Assembly: GCF_001646785.1 (NCBI RefSeq)
Contig: NZ_LRRH01000085.1
Coordinates: forward strand, 1-64,000
Origin: Rhodococcus phenolicus
GTDB taxonomy: Bacteria; Actinomycetota; Actinomycetes; Mycobacteriales; Mycobacteriaceae
Reading direction: 5' to 3'
DNA length: 64,000 nt
Shown: positions 18,757 to 28,119 of the stretch, one piece after another
Layout of the letters: each line of letters starts with the position of its first letter
Position numbering within the stretch: the stretch's first letter is position 1
Notes under the pieces: generated by a model
What the model was told of the DNA's origin: nothing
The model's input: only the letters and a program-made list of their open reading frames with translations
Database searches by the model: none
Made by a program: the position numbers and the translations under genes

Positions 18757-19470
18757 ATGCGTCCGCCGAACACGTCCCCGTGGAACGACCTCGCCTACCG
18801 GCTCTGTCGCCACATCCTCATCGGACCGGCCCTCTATGCGCTGGGCCGACCCCGGATCCGGGGACGGCACCACATCCCGCGCCGCGGGCCGGTGGTCATG
18901 GCCGCGAACCATCTCGCCGTCCTCGATTCCTTCTATCTCACCCTCGCCGCGCGCCGGCCGGTCACCTTCCTCGCCAAGAGCGAGTACTTCGACCGGGGCG
19001 GTGTGTCCGGCCGCCTCCGGCGGCGATTCCTCTCCGCGCTGGGTCAGGTCCCGGTCGACCGGCGCGGCGGCGCGGCGGCATCACCGGCACTCGAGGCCGC
19101 GGCCGCGATCGTCGAGAACGGCGGCGTGTGGGGAATCCACCCGGAGGGCACGCGCTCCCCCGACGGCCGTCTGTACCGGGGTCGGACCGGCGCGGTGCGG
19201 GTCGCGATGGCGACCGGCACTCCCCTCGTTCCGGTCGCGATCACCGGAACCGTTCCCGATCCCACCGTTCCGTGGTGGCGCCGACGGGTTGTCGTCGACA
19301 TCCTCGAACCCCTCGACCTTTCGCCGTTCCGCGAGCGCGGTGCGAACGGTGTCCGTGCGGCAACCGACGCGCTCATGCTCGCGATCGCCCGCAGTACGGG
19401 TCAACAGTACGTGGACGAGTACGCACGTTCGTGGTCCGCTCCGCACGACGGAAACACGAAAGCAGCGTGA
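18757..19470 (+). CDS. PlsC-type 1-acylglycerol-phosphate acyltransferase family protein
   Basis: A 237-aa acyltransferase that would add an acyl chain to a lysophospholipid or similar acceptor at the membrane. Motif I is NHLAVLD (N51-H52...D57), with motif III IHPEGTRSPDGRLYRG and motif IV LVPVAITGTVP. An N-terminal hydrophobic segment (LCRHILIGPALYALG) may associate with the membrane. The ATG at 18757 is at the edge of the second operator copy; a GTG two codons upstream is also possible. The closeness of operator and start codon suggests a very short or leaderless mRNA. Confidence 0.88.
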   Translation: MRPPNTSPWNDLAYRLCRHILIGPALYALGRPRIRGRHHIPRRGPVVMAANHLAVLDSFYLTLAARRPVTFLAKSEYFDRGGVSGRLRRRFLSALGQVPVDRRGGAAASPALEAAAAIVENGGVWGIHPEGTRSPDGRLYRGRTGAVRVAMATGTPLVPVAITGTVPDPTVPWWRRRVVVDILEPLDLSPFRERGANGVRAATDALMLAIARSTGQQYVDEYARSWSAPHDGNTKAA

Positions 19471-19522
19471 CTGCAACGGATTTCGAACAGCGGCAATCGC
19501 GACCCCCTCGTCGCCGGCGCGC

Positions 19523-19717
19523 CTAGATCATGACCTCCGCGAGCAGGACGCAGGCGACGGTCACGATCCCCACGACCAGACCGACGATCAGGGATGCGGT
19601 GAGGACACCGACGGGCACAGCGGAGACGACCGACGCGGCCCCGACGGTTCCGGCCACGTGACGGCCACGGGAAATCTGCCGCTCGGCCGGCGGCACATGA
19701 TTCTGAGCAGTGGTCAT
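19523..19717 (-). CDS. small single-span membrane protein
   Basis: A 64-aa protein with a polar N-terminus (MTTAQNHVPPAERQISRGRH) and one or two hydrophobic stretches (VVSAVPVGVLTASLIVGLVV, then IVTVACVLLAEVMI). I see no catalytic motif and do not recognise a family. It begins at an ATG at 19717 after a 308-base spacer and is convergent with the acyltransferase gene. Codon use fits its neighbours, so it is probably real. Confidence 0.5.
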   Translation of the reverse strand: MTTAQNHVPPAERQISRGRHVAGTVGAASVVSAVPVGVLTASLIVGLVVGIVTVACVLLAEVMI

Positions 19718-20025
19718 TGAGCCTGCTTTCGACGCTGAACAATCTTCGACGGCCGCCCACCCGACCCCTCGGCGGCACCCCTGTGTGCCGCCCGACACTC
19801 GTAGGGTGGACATTGCGATTGCCGAATCCTCTGTCCTGCTTACAGAGTCGGCGTCCACCCCGAGTACCCCTGCGTACGCGAGCCGTTGAACCCCGATGTC
19901 TGGGCTGCGCGAACACCTCCACCTTATCCGCTGTGACACACATCTCGCAATTGAATTGTGATCCGGTACAGCATTCTGAGTCTTTGGTCCCCAAAAGGAG
20001 ATCTGTTCGCAACCGGCGGATTCGG
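19718..20025. other. intergenic region, no gene recognised
   Basis: This stretch separates the small membrane protein from the ABC transporter gene, both on the minus strand. It is less GC-rich than its surroundings. It probably holds the promoter of the small protein; I see no convincing coding frame or clear hairpin. Confidence 0.4.
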
Positions 20026-21828
20026 TCAGCGCACGCGGTCGGTGATCGCCCACCGTCCACCGCCGCGGAGTTCGAGGACGCGATCGTGGAAACCGTCGAG
20101 GGTGCTCCGGTGGCCGACGCTCACGATCACCGATTCGGGTAGCGCCTCGCGCAGCGTGCGATACAGCGAATTCTCGAGCCCTTCGTCGACGGCTGCGGTC
20201 GCTTCGTCGAGGAACACGATCGCCGGTTCCGAGAGCAGGATCCGCGCGAAGCCGAGGCGTTGCTGCTCCCCCGGCGACAGGATCCGAGTCCAGTCCGCCG
20301 TCTCGTCCAGCCGGTCGGCGAGGTGCCCCAGCTGAACCCGCTCGAGAACACCTCGCAACGCGGCGTCGTCCCCGCCCGAGGCGGCGGCACCGTCGGGGTC
20401 GGGATAGGTCAGCGCTTCCCGCAACGTGCCCAGCGGCATGTACGGTTGCTGGGAGAGGAACAGCGCGATACCCGAAGGCCGCGCGACCGTGCCGTCCGCG
20501 TACGGCCACAGGCCCGCGACGGTGCGGAGCAGCGTCGTCTTCCCGCTGCCCGACGCGCCGCGAACCAGGAGCGCCTCCCCCGGTTCGACGTTCAGAGACA
20601 GATCGGTGACGAGCGGCGCCCCGGCGGGCGTGCCGACGGACAGACCGTTCAGGTCGAGCCGGTCGCCGTGTTCGGTGGCGTCGAGCGTGGGCAGCTTCGC
20701 GGACCGGTCGGTCGTGTCGAGCAGCCCGTTGAGTCGGATCGTGGTGGCACGGAATGCCGCGAAGTCGTCGTAGGACTCGCGGAAGAACGACAGGGAGTCG
20801 TGCACCTGTCCGAACGCGTTGCCGGTCTGCATCACGTCGCCGAGCGTGACCTGCCCGGCGAACATCCGTGGCCCCTGGATGAGGAACGGGAAGATGATCG
20901 CGAGTTGATTGACGGCGAGGTTGAAGCCGCTGAACTTCAGGGTCCGGAACACCAGTCGCCACCAGTTCCGGATGACCGCCGCGAATTTCGCCAGGAGCCC
21001 ACCACGCTCGACGGGCTCACCACGGTAGAAGGCGATGGACTCTCCGTACTCGCGCACCCGGACCAGCGCGTAGCGGTAGGTGGCGCTCAGTTTCTCGTTG
21101 AGGAAGTTCAACCGGATCAGGGGACGGCCGATCCAGAACGCGACCGCTGTGGTGACCAGGACGTAGATGAACACGAGAAACACCATGACGCGCGGGATTT
21201 CGACGCCGAGAATCACCATCGGACCGGACAGGTCCCACAGGATGCCGGTGAAGCTCACGATCGACAGCACCGCGTTGACCGCTCCCATCGACAGGACACG
21301 GGTCGTGGTGACGAAGTCCGTGATGTCGACCTGGATCCGCTGATCCGGGTTGTCGACCGGATCGTCGACGAACCGCTCGCGGTAGTAGGCGCCGGAATCG
21401 AGCCACCGGTCCACGAGCCGTTCGTTGAGATGGGTGCGCCAGCGGATGTCGAGGGTCTGCCCGAGCAGATAGACGACGAGGGCGCGCAGCACGTGCACTG
21501 TCGCGAGCACCGCGAAGATCCGCATGAATCGCCAGAACGCGGGCTCGTCGAGATTCTGGATCGCGGTGTAGAAGTCGTTGTACCAGTACGAGAACAGTAC
21601 GTTCATCCGCACCGCGAACACCGTCAGCAGCAATACCAGCCCGGCGAGTCCGAGACCGCCGACGCCGGTGCGCGGGTCGAAGTACGACGAGGCGATGCGC
21701 CACCATTGGCTGCCCCAGCGGGTGAAGCGGATCAGCGCCGTGATCACCGCGACGGAGACGACGACCGTGATTGCGTAGGCCTTCACCGTCCACAGAGCGC
21801 TGTCGACGACGACCGTTGACCACTCCAT
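20026..21828 (-). CDS. SbmA/BacA-like ABC transporter (fused permease-ATPase)
   Basis: A 600-aa half-transporter with membrane and ATPase parts on one chain. The membrane part (about 1-330) is of the SbmA/BacA-like ABC_membrane_2 type, with SYWYNDFYTAIQNLDEPAFW and WRTHLNERLVDRWL, and NPDQRIQVDITDF. The ATPase part (about 370-600) has Walker A RGASGSGKTTLLR, signature LSPGEQQRLGFARIL and Walker B AIVFLDEATAAVD. It is of the type of M. tuberculosis Rv1819c, which imports cobalamin and other hydrophilic molecules, and E. coli YddA. It likely acts as a homodimer in the cytoplasmic membrane. The substrate cannot be told from sequence. Confidence 0.9.
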   Translation of the reverse strand: MEWSTVVVDSALWTVKAYAITVVVSVAVITALIRFTRWGSQWWRIASSYFDPRTGVGGLGLAGLVLLLTVFAVRMNVLFSYWYNDFYTAIQNLDEPAFWRFMRIFAVLATVHVLRALVVYLLGQTLDIRWRTHLNERLVDRWLDSGAYYRERFVDDPVDNPDQRIQVDITDFVTTTRVLSMGAVNAVLSIVSFTGILWDLSGPMVILGVEIPRVMVFLVFIYVLVTTAVAFWIGRPLIRLNFLNEKLSATYRYALVRVREYGESIAFYRGEPVERGGLLAKFAAVIRNWWRLVFRTLKFSGFNLAVNQLAIIFPFLIQGPRMFAGQVTLGDVMQTGNAFGQVHDSLSFFRESYDDFAAFRATTIRLNGLLDTTDRSAKLPTLDATEHGDRLDLNGLSVGTPAGAPLVTDLSLNVEPGEALLVRGASGSGKTTLLRTVAGLWPYADGTVARPSGIALFLSQQPYMPLGTLREALTYPDPDGAAASGGDDAALRGVLERVQLGHLADRLDETADWTRILSPGEQQRLGFARILLSEPAIVFLDEATAAVDEGLENSLYRTLREALPESVIVSVGHRSTLDGFHDRVLELRGGGRWAITDRVR

Positions 21829-21935
21829 TTCAGGACCCTCGTTTCATCGACGATCGCTGGTATCGGACAAGGATCACCCCGCTTCCGCGTGTGGACATGC
21901 GGAATCCGAGAATTCTCCGGTGTCGGGCGGACCGG

Positions 21936-22511
21936 TCAGTCGTCGCGGCGATGACGTCGGCGCCACTGCACGGCGGCGGTGACGAGCCGGAGACCGAGCG
22001 CGATGAAGATCAGATTGAGGACCATCTGGACCGAGACCACCACTCGCGCAGCCTGTCCGACCGGGACGATGTCGCCGAATCCGACGGTCGCGAACACGGT
22101 CAGGCAGAAGTAGAGGGCATCGATCCGCGAGAGCTCCTCGTCGAAGCTGCCGGGGTTGACCACCGACATCCGGTAGAACACCGTCGCGAACAGCACGAGA
22201 TAGAACGCGACGACGGTGGTGAGCGCCTCGATCGCCTGGGCCGCCGGATACTCGGCGGCCATGATCTTGCGGATCTGCCACCACCCCAACACGACCACGA
22301 TGGCGATCCCGGCAAACAGTGTCAGCGCACCGGAGATGTCGCCGACGTGATCGAGCGGGATCAGGAAGTAGACGACCAGCAGCACCACCGCGATCAACGA
22401 CGGGCGCGCCAAGGCCGACACGACCAGCCGGCGTCGGTCCCGGCGCGACAGGTTGCCGGGCAGTCCCGATTCCTTGTCCCCCGGGCTCGCCGGTCCCGTC
22501 GGTTCGGCCAT
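21936..22511 (-). CDS. two-TM potassium channel family protein
   Basis: A 191-aa membrane protein with four hydrophobic segments. The last two flank a pore loop whose selectivity filter is ATVGFGDIVP, the TxGxGD motif of the Ion_trans_2 (PF07885) family. The start is taken at the ATG at 22511. The frame is open upstream as far as 22910 and includes a winged-helix-like fragment; that part is treated separately because its junction with the channel is low-complexity. A short basic tail (WRRRHRRDD) ends the protein. Confidence 0.85.
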   Translation of the reverse strand: MAEPTGPASPGDKESGLPGNLSRRDRRRLVVSALARPSLIAVVLLVVYFLIPLDHVGDISGALTLFAGIAIVVVLGWWQIRKIMAAEYPAAQAIEALTTVVAFYLVLFATVFYRMSVVNPGSFDEELSRIDALYFCLTVFATVGFGDIVPVGQAARVVVSVQMVLNLIFIALGLRLVTAAVQWRRRHRRDD

Positions 22512-22519
22512 GGCGCCAC

Positions 22520-22910
22520 CTGTTCTCCGTGAGCGTGGGTGCCGGGCAGGCAACGGATTCAGAGTAGGTGAGACCCGGGCGCCGGGTGGCCGTGTCGGCG
22601 CAACCACCCGGCTCGGCAACTGACGAGTACCGAGCGGGACGCTCTCACCTACGCCGCCCACTCCTCGCTGAGTGTGCGATGGTCGAGCAGCCACGACATG
22701 TGCCTGCTCGTTCTCGAGGAACCCACCCCAGACGCCGGCGTCCATCACGAAGTAGTGGGCCCTGTCCCCGGGCCGCCGGACGCGGCGCACGAATCCGCGC
22801 GCGACGAGTTTGTGGGTGTAGGTGGACACCGAACCGCGGCTGGTGCCGAGCGCGTCGGCGAGTTGCTCCGCGGACACTCCGTCCGTTTCGCGTGCACTCA
22901 CACCGCTCAT
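22520..22910 (-). pseudogene. fragment of a GbsR/MarR-type winged-helix regulator
   Basis: The frame starting at the 22910 GTG/ATG region reads VSAEQLADALGTSRGSVSTY, then THKLVARGFVRRVRRPGDRA and HYFVMDAGVWGGFLENEQ, which matches the winged helix of GbsR/MarR-like regulators. The N-terminal part is absent and the following sequence becomes Pro/Arg-rich without a recognisable C-terminal domain, so it looks like a remnant. The frame runs without a stop into the potassium channel, so a real fusion cannot be excluded. The 260 bases further upstream hold no recognisable gene. Confidence 0.5.
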
Positions 22911-23174
22911 GCGGCCGTTGTTCCAATCGCCGCGCGCGATCCCGCCGGGGTGGGGTCACGGGTCCCCACGACTCGGGGAGTCGGTGCCCGCTCGACGTTC
23001 GGGTCCGTGTCCCGCCGGCAGGGTTCCGGCAGACCGGCAATCCCGGCTCCACTGGCCGAACCGAATGGCCGACGCCTGGTCGTGCGTGGCTTTGGTGGCA
23101 TCTGCTACCGGAATCGTGCACGACGGAGTCCACGCCACCGCCCCCGCGGCGTCGTATCCGAGCAGGCCGGACCG

Positions 23175-23510
23175 TCAACTCTTCGACGGAAGCGAACGAG
23201 CGAATTCGACACCTCGGGTGACCCACTCGCGCAGGTGTGCATCGTCCGCGATGTGTGCAGCGGTTACCCGCACCCAGCCCGCCATGTCGCGATCGCCCAT
23301 CAGCGCCCGCCGGACCGCGATGTCGTCGACGAGCCGATCGCGCAGTTCGGGTCCGACCCGCACGAGCAGGCCCCCGTCACCGCCGGCTGCGACGGCCATG
23401 TTGCCGTCCACCAGAAAGGACAGACCGCCGAACATCTTGCGTTCGGTGACCGCCGGCCCGGGTTCGATGAGGTCCCGGATGCGGCCGGCCAATTCCTCGT
23501 CGTATGCCAT
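23175..23510 (-). CDS. TfoX/Sxy N-terminal domain protein
   Basis: A 111-aa protein consisting of one TfoX_N domain: MAYDEELAGRIRDLI, ERKMFGGLSFLVDGNMAVAA and LMGDRDMAGWVRV. In proteobacteria TfoX is a competence regulator, but stand-alone actinobacterial copies are uncharacterised. It begins 3 bases after the dioxygenase gene ends, so the two are one unit. Confidence 0.85.
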   Translation of the reverse strand: MAYDEELAGRIRDLIEPGPAVTERKMFGGLSFLVDGNMAVAAGGDGGLLVRVGPELRDRLVDDIAVRRALMGDRDMAGWVRVTAAHIADDAHLREWVTRGVEFARSLPSKS

Positions 23511-23513
23511 GAC

Positions 23514-24557
23514 TCACAGTGTGGACCCGCGGTCCGACAGCACCGGCGAGTTCGACAGCTCCGCGTGGTACCGCTCGGTCACGTTCGGGTGGGCGCGCAG
23601 CCGCGACTTGAGCGCATTGAGCCCGTACACCGAATGCAGGGTTCCGCCGTGTTCGTCGGTGCCGACACCGCGTGCCGCGGCGGCGAGTTCGGAGGGAAGC
23701 GGAACGGTCGGCAGCGCCTGGTCGAGCCCGGGGTTGAGGAAGAACGGCAGCGAGATGCGGTCGGTGCCGGGTGCCGGCGGCAGCACCCGGTGTGCGGTGG
23801 CCTCCAGGTAGCCTCCGGTGGCCAGCTCGAGCAGTTCCCCGATGTTGACGATGAAGCAGCCGGGCTGCGGCGCCACGTCGATCCAGGTGCCCTCGTGTTC
23901 GACCTGGAATCCGGTGCTGCCGGGTTCCGGATACAGCAGGGTGAGGACTCCGACGTCCTTGTGGCTGCCGACGCCCTGCCCGGTGACCGACCGGTCGTGG
24001 CCTGGATAGCGGGCGATCTTGAGCAGCGGATCGGGATCGGCGAACGCGTCGTCGAAGAACCCCGCGGGTGCACCGAGCGATTCGGCCCATGCGCGGAGCA
24101 GCACGATCCCGACCTCCTGGCACCGTTCGATCCACTGCAACGCCAGGTCGCGCAACTCGGGAATCTGCGCGGGCCACAGGTTGGGTCCGTGCAGCACCTC
24201 CCAGGGCTTCGCGGAATCGATCGCGGCGACGGCGGCGCGTTCGGGACCGATGTCGATCTGTTCGCGCCAGTCGACGTAGCCCTGGGTCCGTTCCCCGCCG
24301 ATGCGGGTGTAGCCGCGGAACTGCGGGGAGTGCGAGTTCTCGATCCCGAGTTTCGCGGCGTCCGGGAGCGCGAAGAATCGACGGGCAGCGGCGAGCAGAT
24401 CACCGGCGAGCACCGGGTCGATTCCGTGGCCCGCCAGGTGGAAGAACCCGATCTCGTGGGTGACGGTGCGCAACAGGGTGAGCAGCTCCGCGCGGGCCCG
24501 CGGACCTCGGTTCAGCTCCGTGAGGTCGACGACGGGCAGCGTGGTGGTGGCCGACAT
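23514..24557 (-). CDS. isopenicillin N synthase-family Fe(II)/2-oxoglutarate oxygenase
   Basis: A 347-aa non-haem iron oxygenase. The N-terminal DIOX_N segment has LPVVDLTELNRGP and HEIGFFHLAGHGI. The iron ligands are in GSHKDVGVLTLL (H-x-D) and ATAHRVL (H), and the 2-oxoglutarate-binding RxS is in RISLPFF. The layout resembles members acting on small hydroxylated molecules; no substrate is suggested by neighbours. The ATG at 24557 has GGAAG upstream. It is followed by the tfoX-like gene with a 3-base gap. Confidence 0.9.
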   Translation of the reverse strand: MSATTTLPVVDLTELNRGPRARAELLTLLRTVTHEIGFFHLAGHGIDPVLAGDLLAAARRFFALPDAAKLGIENSHSPQFRGYTRIGGERTQGYVDWREQIDIGPERAAVAAIDSAKPWEVLHGPNLWPAQIPELRDLALQWIERCQEVGIVLLRAWAESLGAPAGFFDDAFADPDPLLKIARYPGHDRSVTGQGVGSHKDVGVLTLLYPEPGSTGFQVEHEGTWIDVAPQPGCFIVNIGELLELATGGYLEATAHRVLPPAPGTDRISLPFFLNPGLDQALPTVPLPSELAAAARGVGTDEHGGTLHSVYGLNALKSRLRAHPNVTERYHAELSNSPVLSDRGSTL

Positions 24558-24637
24558 GGTGCTTCCTTTCCGGCAGGCCGAATGTGCGCGGCCCCCGCTG
24601 TCGGCAACAGCGCGCGGCCCTCGGAGATTCCGCGATC

Positions 24638-25804
24638 TCAGGGGCGGGGTGTGTCCGGTGGTGGCTTCGGCTCGGCGGTGTGGGGTCGTCGCGGCGTCGC
24701 GACGGCCGCGGCGATCGCCGCGGCGACGATCGTGACGAGCGCCCCGAGCACGAGCGCGGCGGCGTCGGCCCGCGAGAGCAGCCCACCGGCGATGCCGATC
24801 GCGACCGCTGCCAGGGGAATGCCCAGCTGGGTCGCGGACAACGCGCCGAGCGCGAACGGCTGGCCGGTGGCGCGCGGCACGAGGTGCACGGCGATCGCGG
24901 CAGCCCCCAGCGCCAGTCCCAGGCCGATCCGCGACGGTTCCTCCCACAGCACCCGCACGTCGATGGACGCGCCGATCCACACGTAGAACACCGGCGCGAA
25001 GAATCCTTCGGTGACCGCGAAGAGCTGTCCGGCGAGCCTGCGCGGTTCCCCCACCGCGGCGACGGCGAGGCCGAGCGCGAATCCGGCGAGCATCACCGAC
25101 ACGTGCGTCCACACCGCGAGGGCGCCGAGTCCGAACAGCACCGCCAGGCTCACGCGCAGCTCGATCGCGAGTTTGCGGTCCTTCGACACGTGGTGGACAC
25201 GACGTCGCATACCGGTGCGTTCGAGTTGGCGCAGCGCCACGAACACCACCGCCGCGCACGCGATCACCGCGACCGCCCCGAGACCGGCGTGCAGCGCTCG
25301 GGGCGGGTCGATCACCAGAGGTAGCGCGACGATGCACACGGTGTCGGCAACCGCGACCTGCACCAGCAGCGGCAGCAATTCGGGGCCGTCGATCCCGGCC
25401 GTGTCGACGATCGGCAGGACCAGGGCCGCGGACGACGACGAGAGCAGCACCGCGAACAGCGCCGGGTGCGGGGCGTCGAACAGCTGGGCCAGACCGATCC
25501 CCGCGGGTACCGCCAGCGCACCGACGAGTGCGGCCCGGCCGATCCCTCGCCCGAGCGCCGGACGCAGCCTTGCGTCGCGGATCGGCACGTGGGTGCCGGC
25601 GACGAACATGACCAGCGCGAACCCCACCTGGGCGACCGCGTCGAGGGTCGGTTCGCTCGCGTCGACCCAGCCGAGCCCGCTGATGCCGACGACGATCCCG
25701 GCGAGCAGCTCGCCGAGGACGAGCGGCAGCCGGATGCCGCTGCGGGCCGCGGGCAGGGACCCGACGAGCGCGACCACCATGACGACCGCGAGGGTCGCGA
25801 ACAC
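24638..25804 (-). CDS. CPA2-type cation:proton antiporter
   Basis: A 388-aa integral membrane protein with about twelve spans, of the Na+/H+ exchanger / KefB type. Typical features are RSGIRLPLVLGELLAGIVVG at the start, FVAGTHVPIRDARLRPAL in the middle and a long hydrophobic C-terminal half with VFYVWIGASIDVRVL. No TrkA-N or other regulatory domain is attached, so it is the transport domain only. It follows tesB by 15 bases on the same strand and probably shares its transcript. Confidence 0.85.
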   Translation of the reverse strand: MFATLAVVMVVALVGSLPAARSGIRLPLVLGELLAGIVVGISGLGWVDASEPTLDAVAQVGFALVMFVAGTHVPIRDARLRPALGRGIGRAALVGALAVPAGIGLAQLFDAPHPALFAVLLSSSSAALVLPIVDTAGIDGPELLPLLVQVAVADTVCIVALPLVIDPPRALHAGLGAVAVIACAAVVFVALRQLERTGMRRRVHHVSKDRKLAIELRVSLAVLFGLGALAVWTHVSVMLAGFALGLAVAAVGEPRRLAGQLFAVTEGFFAPVFYVWIGASIDVRVLWEEPSRIGLGLALGAAAIAVHLVPRATGQPFALGALSATQLGIPLAAVAIGIAGGLLSRADAAALVLGALVTIVAAAIAAAVATPRRPHTAEPKPPPDTPRP

Positions 25805-25819
25805 GGCCGGTTCCGCCGC

Positions 25820-26692
25820 TCAGCGCCGGGACGGGAAGTGCTTGATGATCCCTTCCTGCACCACGGTGGCGACGAGTTCGCCGTCGAGGTTGAAGTACCG
25901 ACCGGTGGCCAGGCCCCGTGACCCTGCGGCCACCGGCGATTCGGTGGCGTACAGGTGCCACCGGTCGAACCGTGGTGGCCGGTGGAACCAGATGGAATGG
26001 TTGACCGTCGCCGCGAAGATCCGATCCAGTCCCCAGGACAACCCGTGGGTGGTGAGGATCGAGTCGAGGACGGTGGTGTCGGAGCTGTAGCCGAGCGCGG
26101 CGACGTGCAGCAGCGGATCGTCGGGTAGCTCCCCGTCGGTGCGCATCCACACCCGGTTGTGGTTGAGCTTCTCGCCGGAGCCCTTGAGGATCCATGCGGG
26201 ATCGTTCGCGTAGCGCATGTCGATGGGCTTGAGCGCGTTCACGAACCCGGGCAGGTGTTCCTCGTAGCCTTCGAGGTGGTCGCCGATCGGGGGCAGCGCC
26301 TCCGGGAACGGCACCTCCGGGACGGTCACCGCGTGTTCGAGTCCCTTGCCCCACTTCTGGTAGGCCGCGAGCATCACGAACAGTTCGTCGTCGCCCTGGT
26401 AGGCGGTGACCATCCGGTTCGCGAAGTCGCGCCCGTCCCGGTGCCGCGCGACCCGGTATTCGATGGGGGCGCCGACGTCGCCGCCGCGGACGAAGTGCGC
26501 GTTGAGCGCATGGATCGGCCGGTCCCCGGTCGTGCGACCGGCCGCGACGAGCGCCTGCGCGACCAGTTGTCCGCCGAACGTCCGGGCACCGGTCTGCGGC
26601 GGGTGTGCTCCACGGAAAACATCCTCCCCGGTCTGCTCGAGATCGAGCAGACCGAGGAGGACGTCGAGGTCCGTCGCCTCGATACCTGTCAA
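25820..26692 (-). CDS. tesB: acyl-CoA thioesterase II
   Basis: A 290-aa double-hotdog thioesterase that hydrolyses medium- and long-chain acyl-CoA to free acid and CoA. Landmarks are ARTFGGQLVAQALVAA in the first hotdog, HALNAHFVRGGD, and in the second SILTTHGLSWGL and NHSIWFHRPPRFD with RGLATGRYFNLDGELV. A TTG at 26690-26692 overlaps the pyk stop (TTGA) and gives the expected N-terminus (LTGIEATDLDVLLGLLDLE), so translation is coupled to pyk. The pyk-tesB order matches the recalled mycobacterial order. Confidence 0.93.
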   Translation of the reverse strand: MTGIEATDLDVLLGLLDLEQTGEDVFRGAHPPQTGARTFGGQLVAQALVAAGRTTGDRPIHALNAHFVRGGDVGAPIEYRVARHRDGRDFANRMVTAYQGDDELFVMLAAYQKWGKGLEHAVTVPEVPFPEALPPIGDHLEGYEEHLPGFVNALKPIDMRYANDPAWILKGSGEKLNHNRVWMRTDGELPDDPLLHVAALGYSSDTTVLDSILTTHGLSWGLDRIFAATVNHSIWFHRPPRFDRWHLYATESPVAAGSRGLATGRYFNLDGELVATVVQEGIIKHFPSRR

Positions 26693-28110
26693 CGAGTGTC
26701 CTTTTCCCCCAGCCTGTGCACGTGGATCAGGTTCGTCGAACCGGAACGTCCCGGAGGTGCACCGGCGACGATCACCACGAGGTCGCCACGCTGGTAGCGA
26801 CCCAACGACAGTAGCGCCGCGTCGACCTGTTCGACCATCTGGTCGGTGGTCTCCATCGGTTCGACGGAGAACGTCTCGGTGCCCCACGTGAGCGCGAGTT
26901 GGTTGCGGATGGCCGGCACCGGGGTGAACGCGAGCAGCGGCAGCCGGGTGTGCAGGCGCGCGAGGCGACGCACGGTGTCGCCGGACTGGGTGAACGCGAC
27001 CAGGGCCTTCGCGTCGAGGCGTTCCCCGATGTCGCGGGCCGCGTAGGAGATGACGCCGCGCTTGGTGCGGGGCACGTGCGTCAGGGCGGGCACGTCCGTC
27101 GAATCGGATTCGACCGCGGCGATGATGCGGGCCATCGTCCGGACGGTCTCGACCGGGAACTTCCCGACCGAGGTCTCCCCGGAGAGCATCACCGCGTCGG
27201 CGCCGTCGAGCACGGCGTTGGCGACGTCGGAGGCCTCGGCGCGGGTGGGCCGCGAGTTCTCGATCATCGACTCGAGCATCTGGGTCGCGACGATGACCGG
27301 CTTGGCGTTCTCTCGGGCGATCTGGATCGCCCGCTTCTGCACCAGCGGCACCTCTTCGAGGGGCAGTTCGACGCCGAGGTCGCCGCGCGCGACCATGACC
27401 GCGTCGAAGGCGAGGACGACCGCCTCGAGGTTCTCGACGGCTTCGGGCTTCTCGAGCTTCGCGATGACCGGGACGCGACGGCCGACCCGGTCCATCACCT
27501 CGTGCACGAGCTCGATGTCGGCGGGTGACCGCACGAACGAGAGGGCGATGAAGTCGACGCCCAGGCGCAGAGCGAACTCGAGGTCGGCGATGTCCTTCTC
27601 GGACAGAGCGGGCACGGAGATGTTCATCCCCGGCAGCGACACGCCCTTGTTGTTGCTGACCGGTCCGCCTTCGGTGACACGGCAGACGACGTCGTTGCCG
27701 TCGACCGATTCGACGACGAGCCCGACCTTGCCGTCGTCGACGAGCAGGCGGTCGCCGGGGACGGCGTCCTGTGCAAGTTCCTTGTAGGTGGTCGAGACAC
27801 GATCGTGGGTTCCGTCGACGTCGTCGACGGTGATCCGCACGACCTCACCGTTGGCCCATTCGGTGCGGCCTTCGGTGAAGCGGCCGAGCCGGATCTTCGG
27901 ACCCTGCAGGTCGGCGAGGATTCCGACAGCCTGTCCGCTGGCGTCGGCGGCCGCGCGGACCCGGTTGTAATGGGCCTCGTGCTCTGAGTGTTCTCCGTGG
28001 CTGAAGTTGAGTCGGGCCACGTCCATACCGGCTGCGACGAGTTCCTTCAGGACGTCGGGGTCGGCGGTGGCGGGGCCCATGGTGCAAACGATCTTGGTGC
28101 GTCGGGTCAC
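26689..28110 (-). CDS. pyk: pyruvate kinase
   Basis: A 473-aa enzyme that converts phosphoenolpyruvate and ADP to pyruvate and ATP. The N-terminus MTRRTKIVCTMGPATADPDV and the active-site region VIAKLEKPEAVENLEAVV with VMVARGDLGVELP are diagnostic; the K+-type and metal residues of the family are in place. Length is normal. It starts 9 bases after gltD ends and overlaps tesB, so glutamate synthase and pyruvate kinase may be on one transcript. Confidence 0.97.
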   Translation of the reverse strand: MTRRTKIVCTMGPATADPDVLKELVAAGMDVARLNFSHGEHSEHEAHYNRVRAAADASGQAVGILADLQGPKIRLGRFTEGRTEWANGEVVRITVDDVDGTHDRVSTTYKELAQDAVPGDRLLVDDGKVGLVVESVDGNDVVCRVTEGGPVSNNKGVSLPGMNISVPALSEKDIADLEFALRLGVDFIALSFVRSPADIELVHEVMDRVGRRVPVIAKLEKPEAVENLEAVVLAFDAVMVARGDLGVELPLEEVPLVQKRAIQIARENAKPVIVATQMLESMIENSRPTRAEASDVANAVLDGADAVMLSGETSVGKFPVETVRTMARIIAAVESDSTDVPALTHVPRTKRGVISYAARDIGERLDAKALVAFTQSGDTVRRLARLHTRLPLLAFTPVPAIRNQLALTWGTETFSVEPMETTDQMVEQVDAALLSLGRYQRGDLVVIVAGAPPGRSGSTNLIHVHRLGEKDTR

Positions 28111-28119
28111 GTGTCGAGC

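Noticed and set aside
22911-23174. Upstream part of the winged-helix regulator
   Set aside because: No frame here gives the missing N-terminal part; composition is Arg/Pro-rich in all frames.
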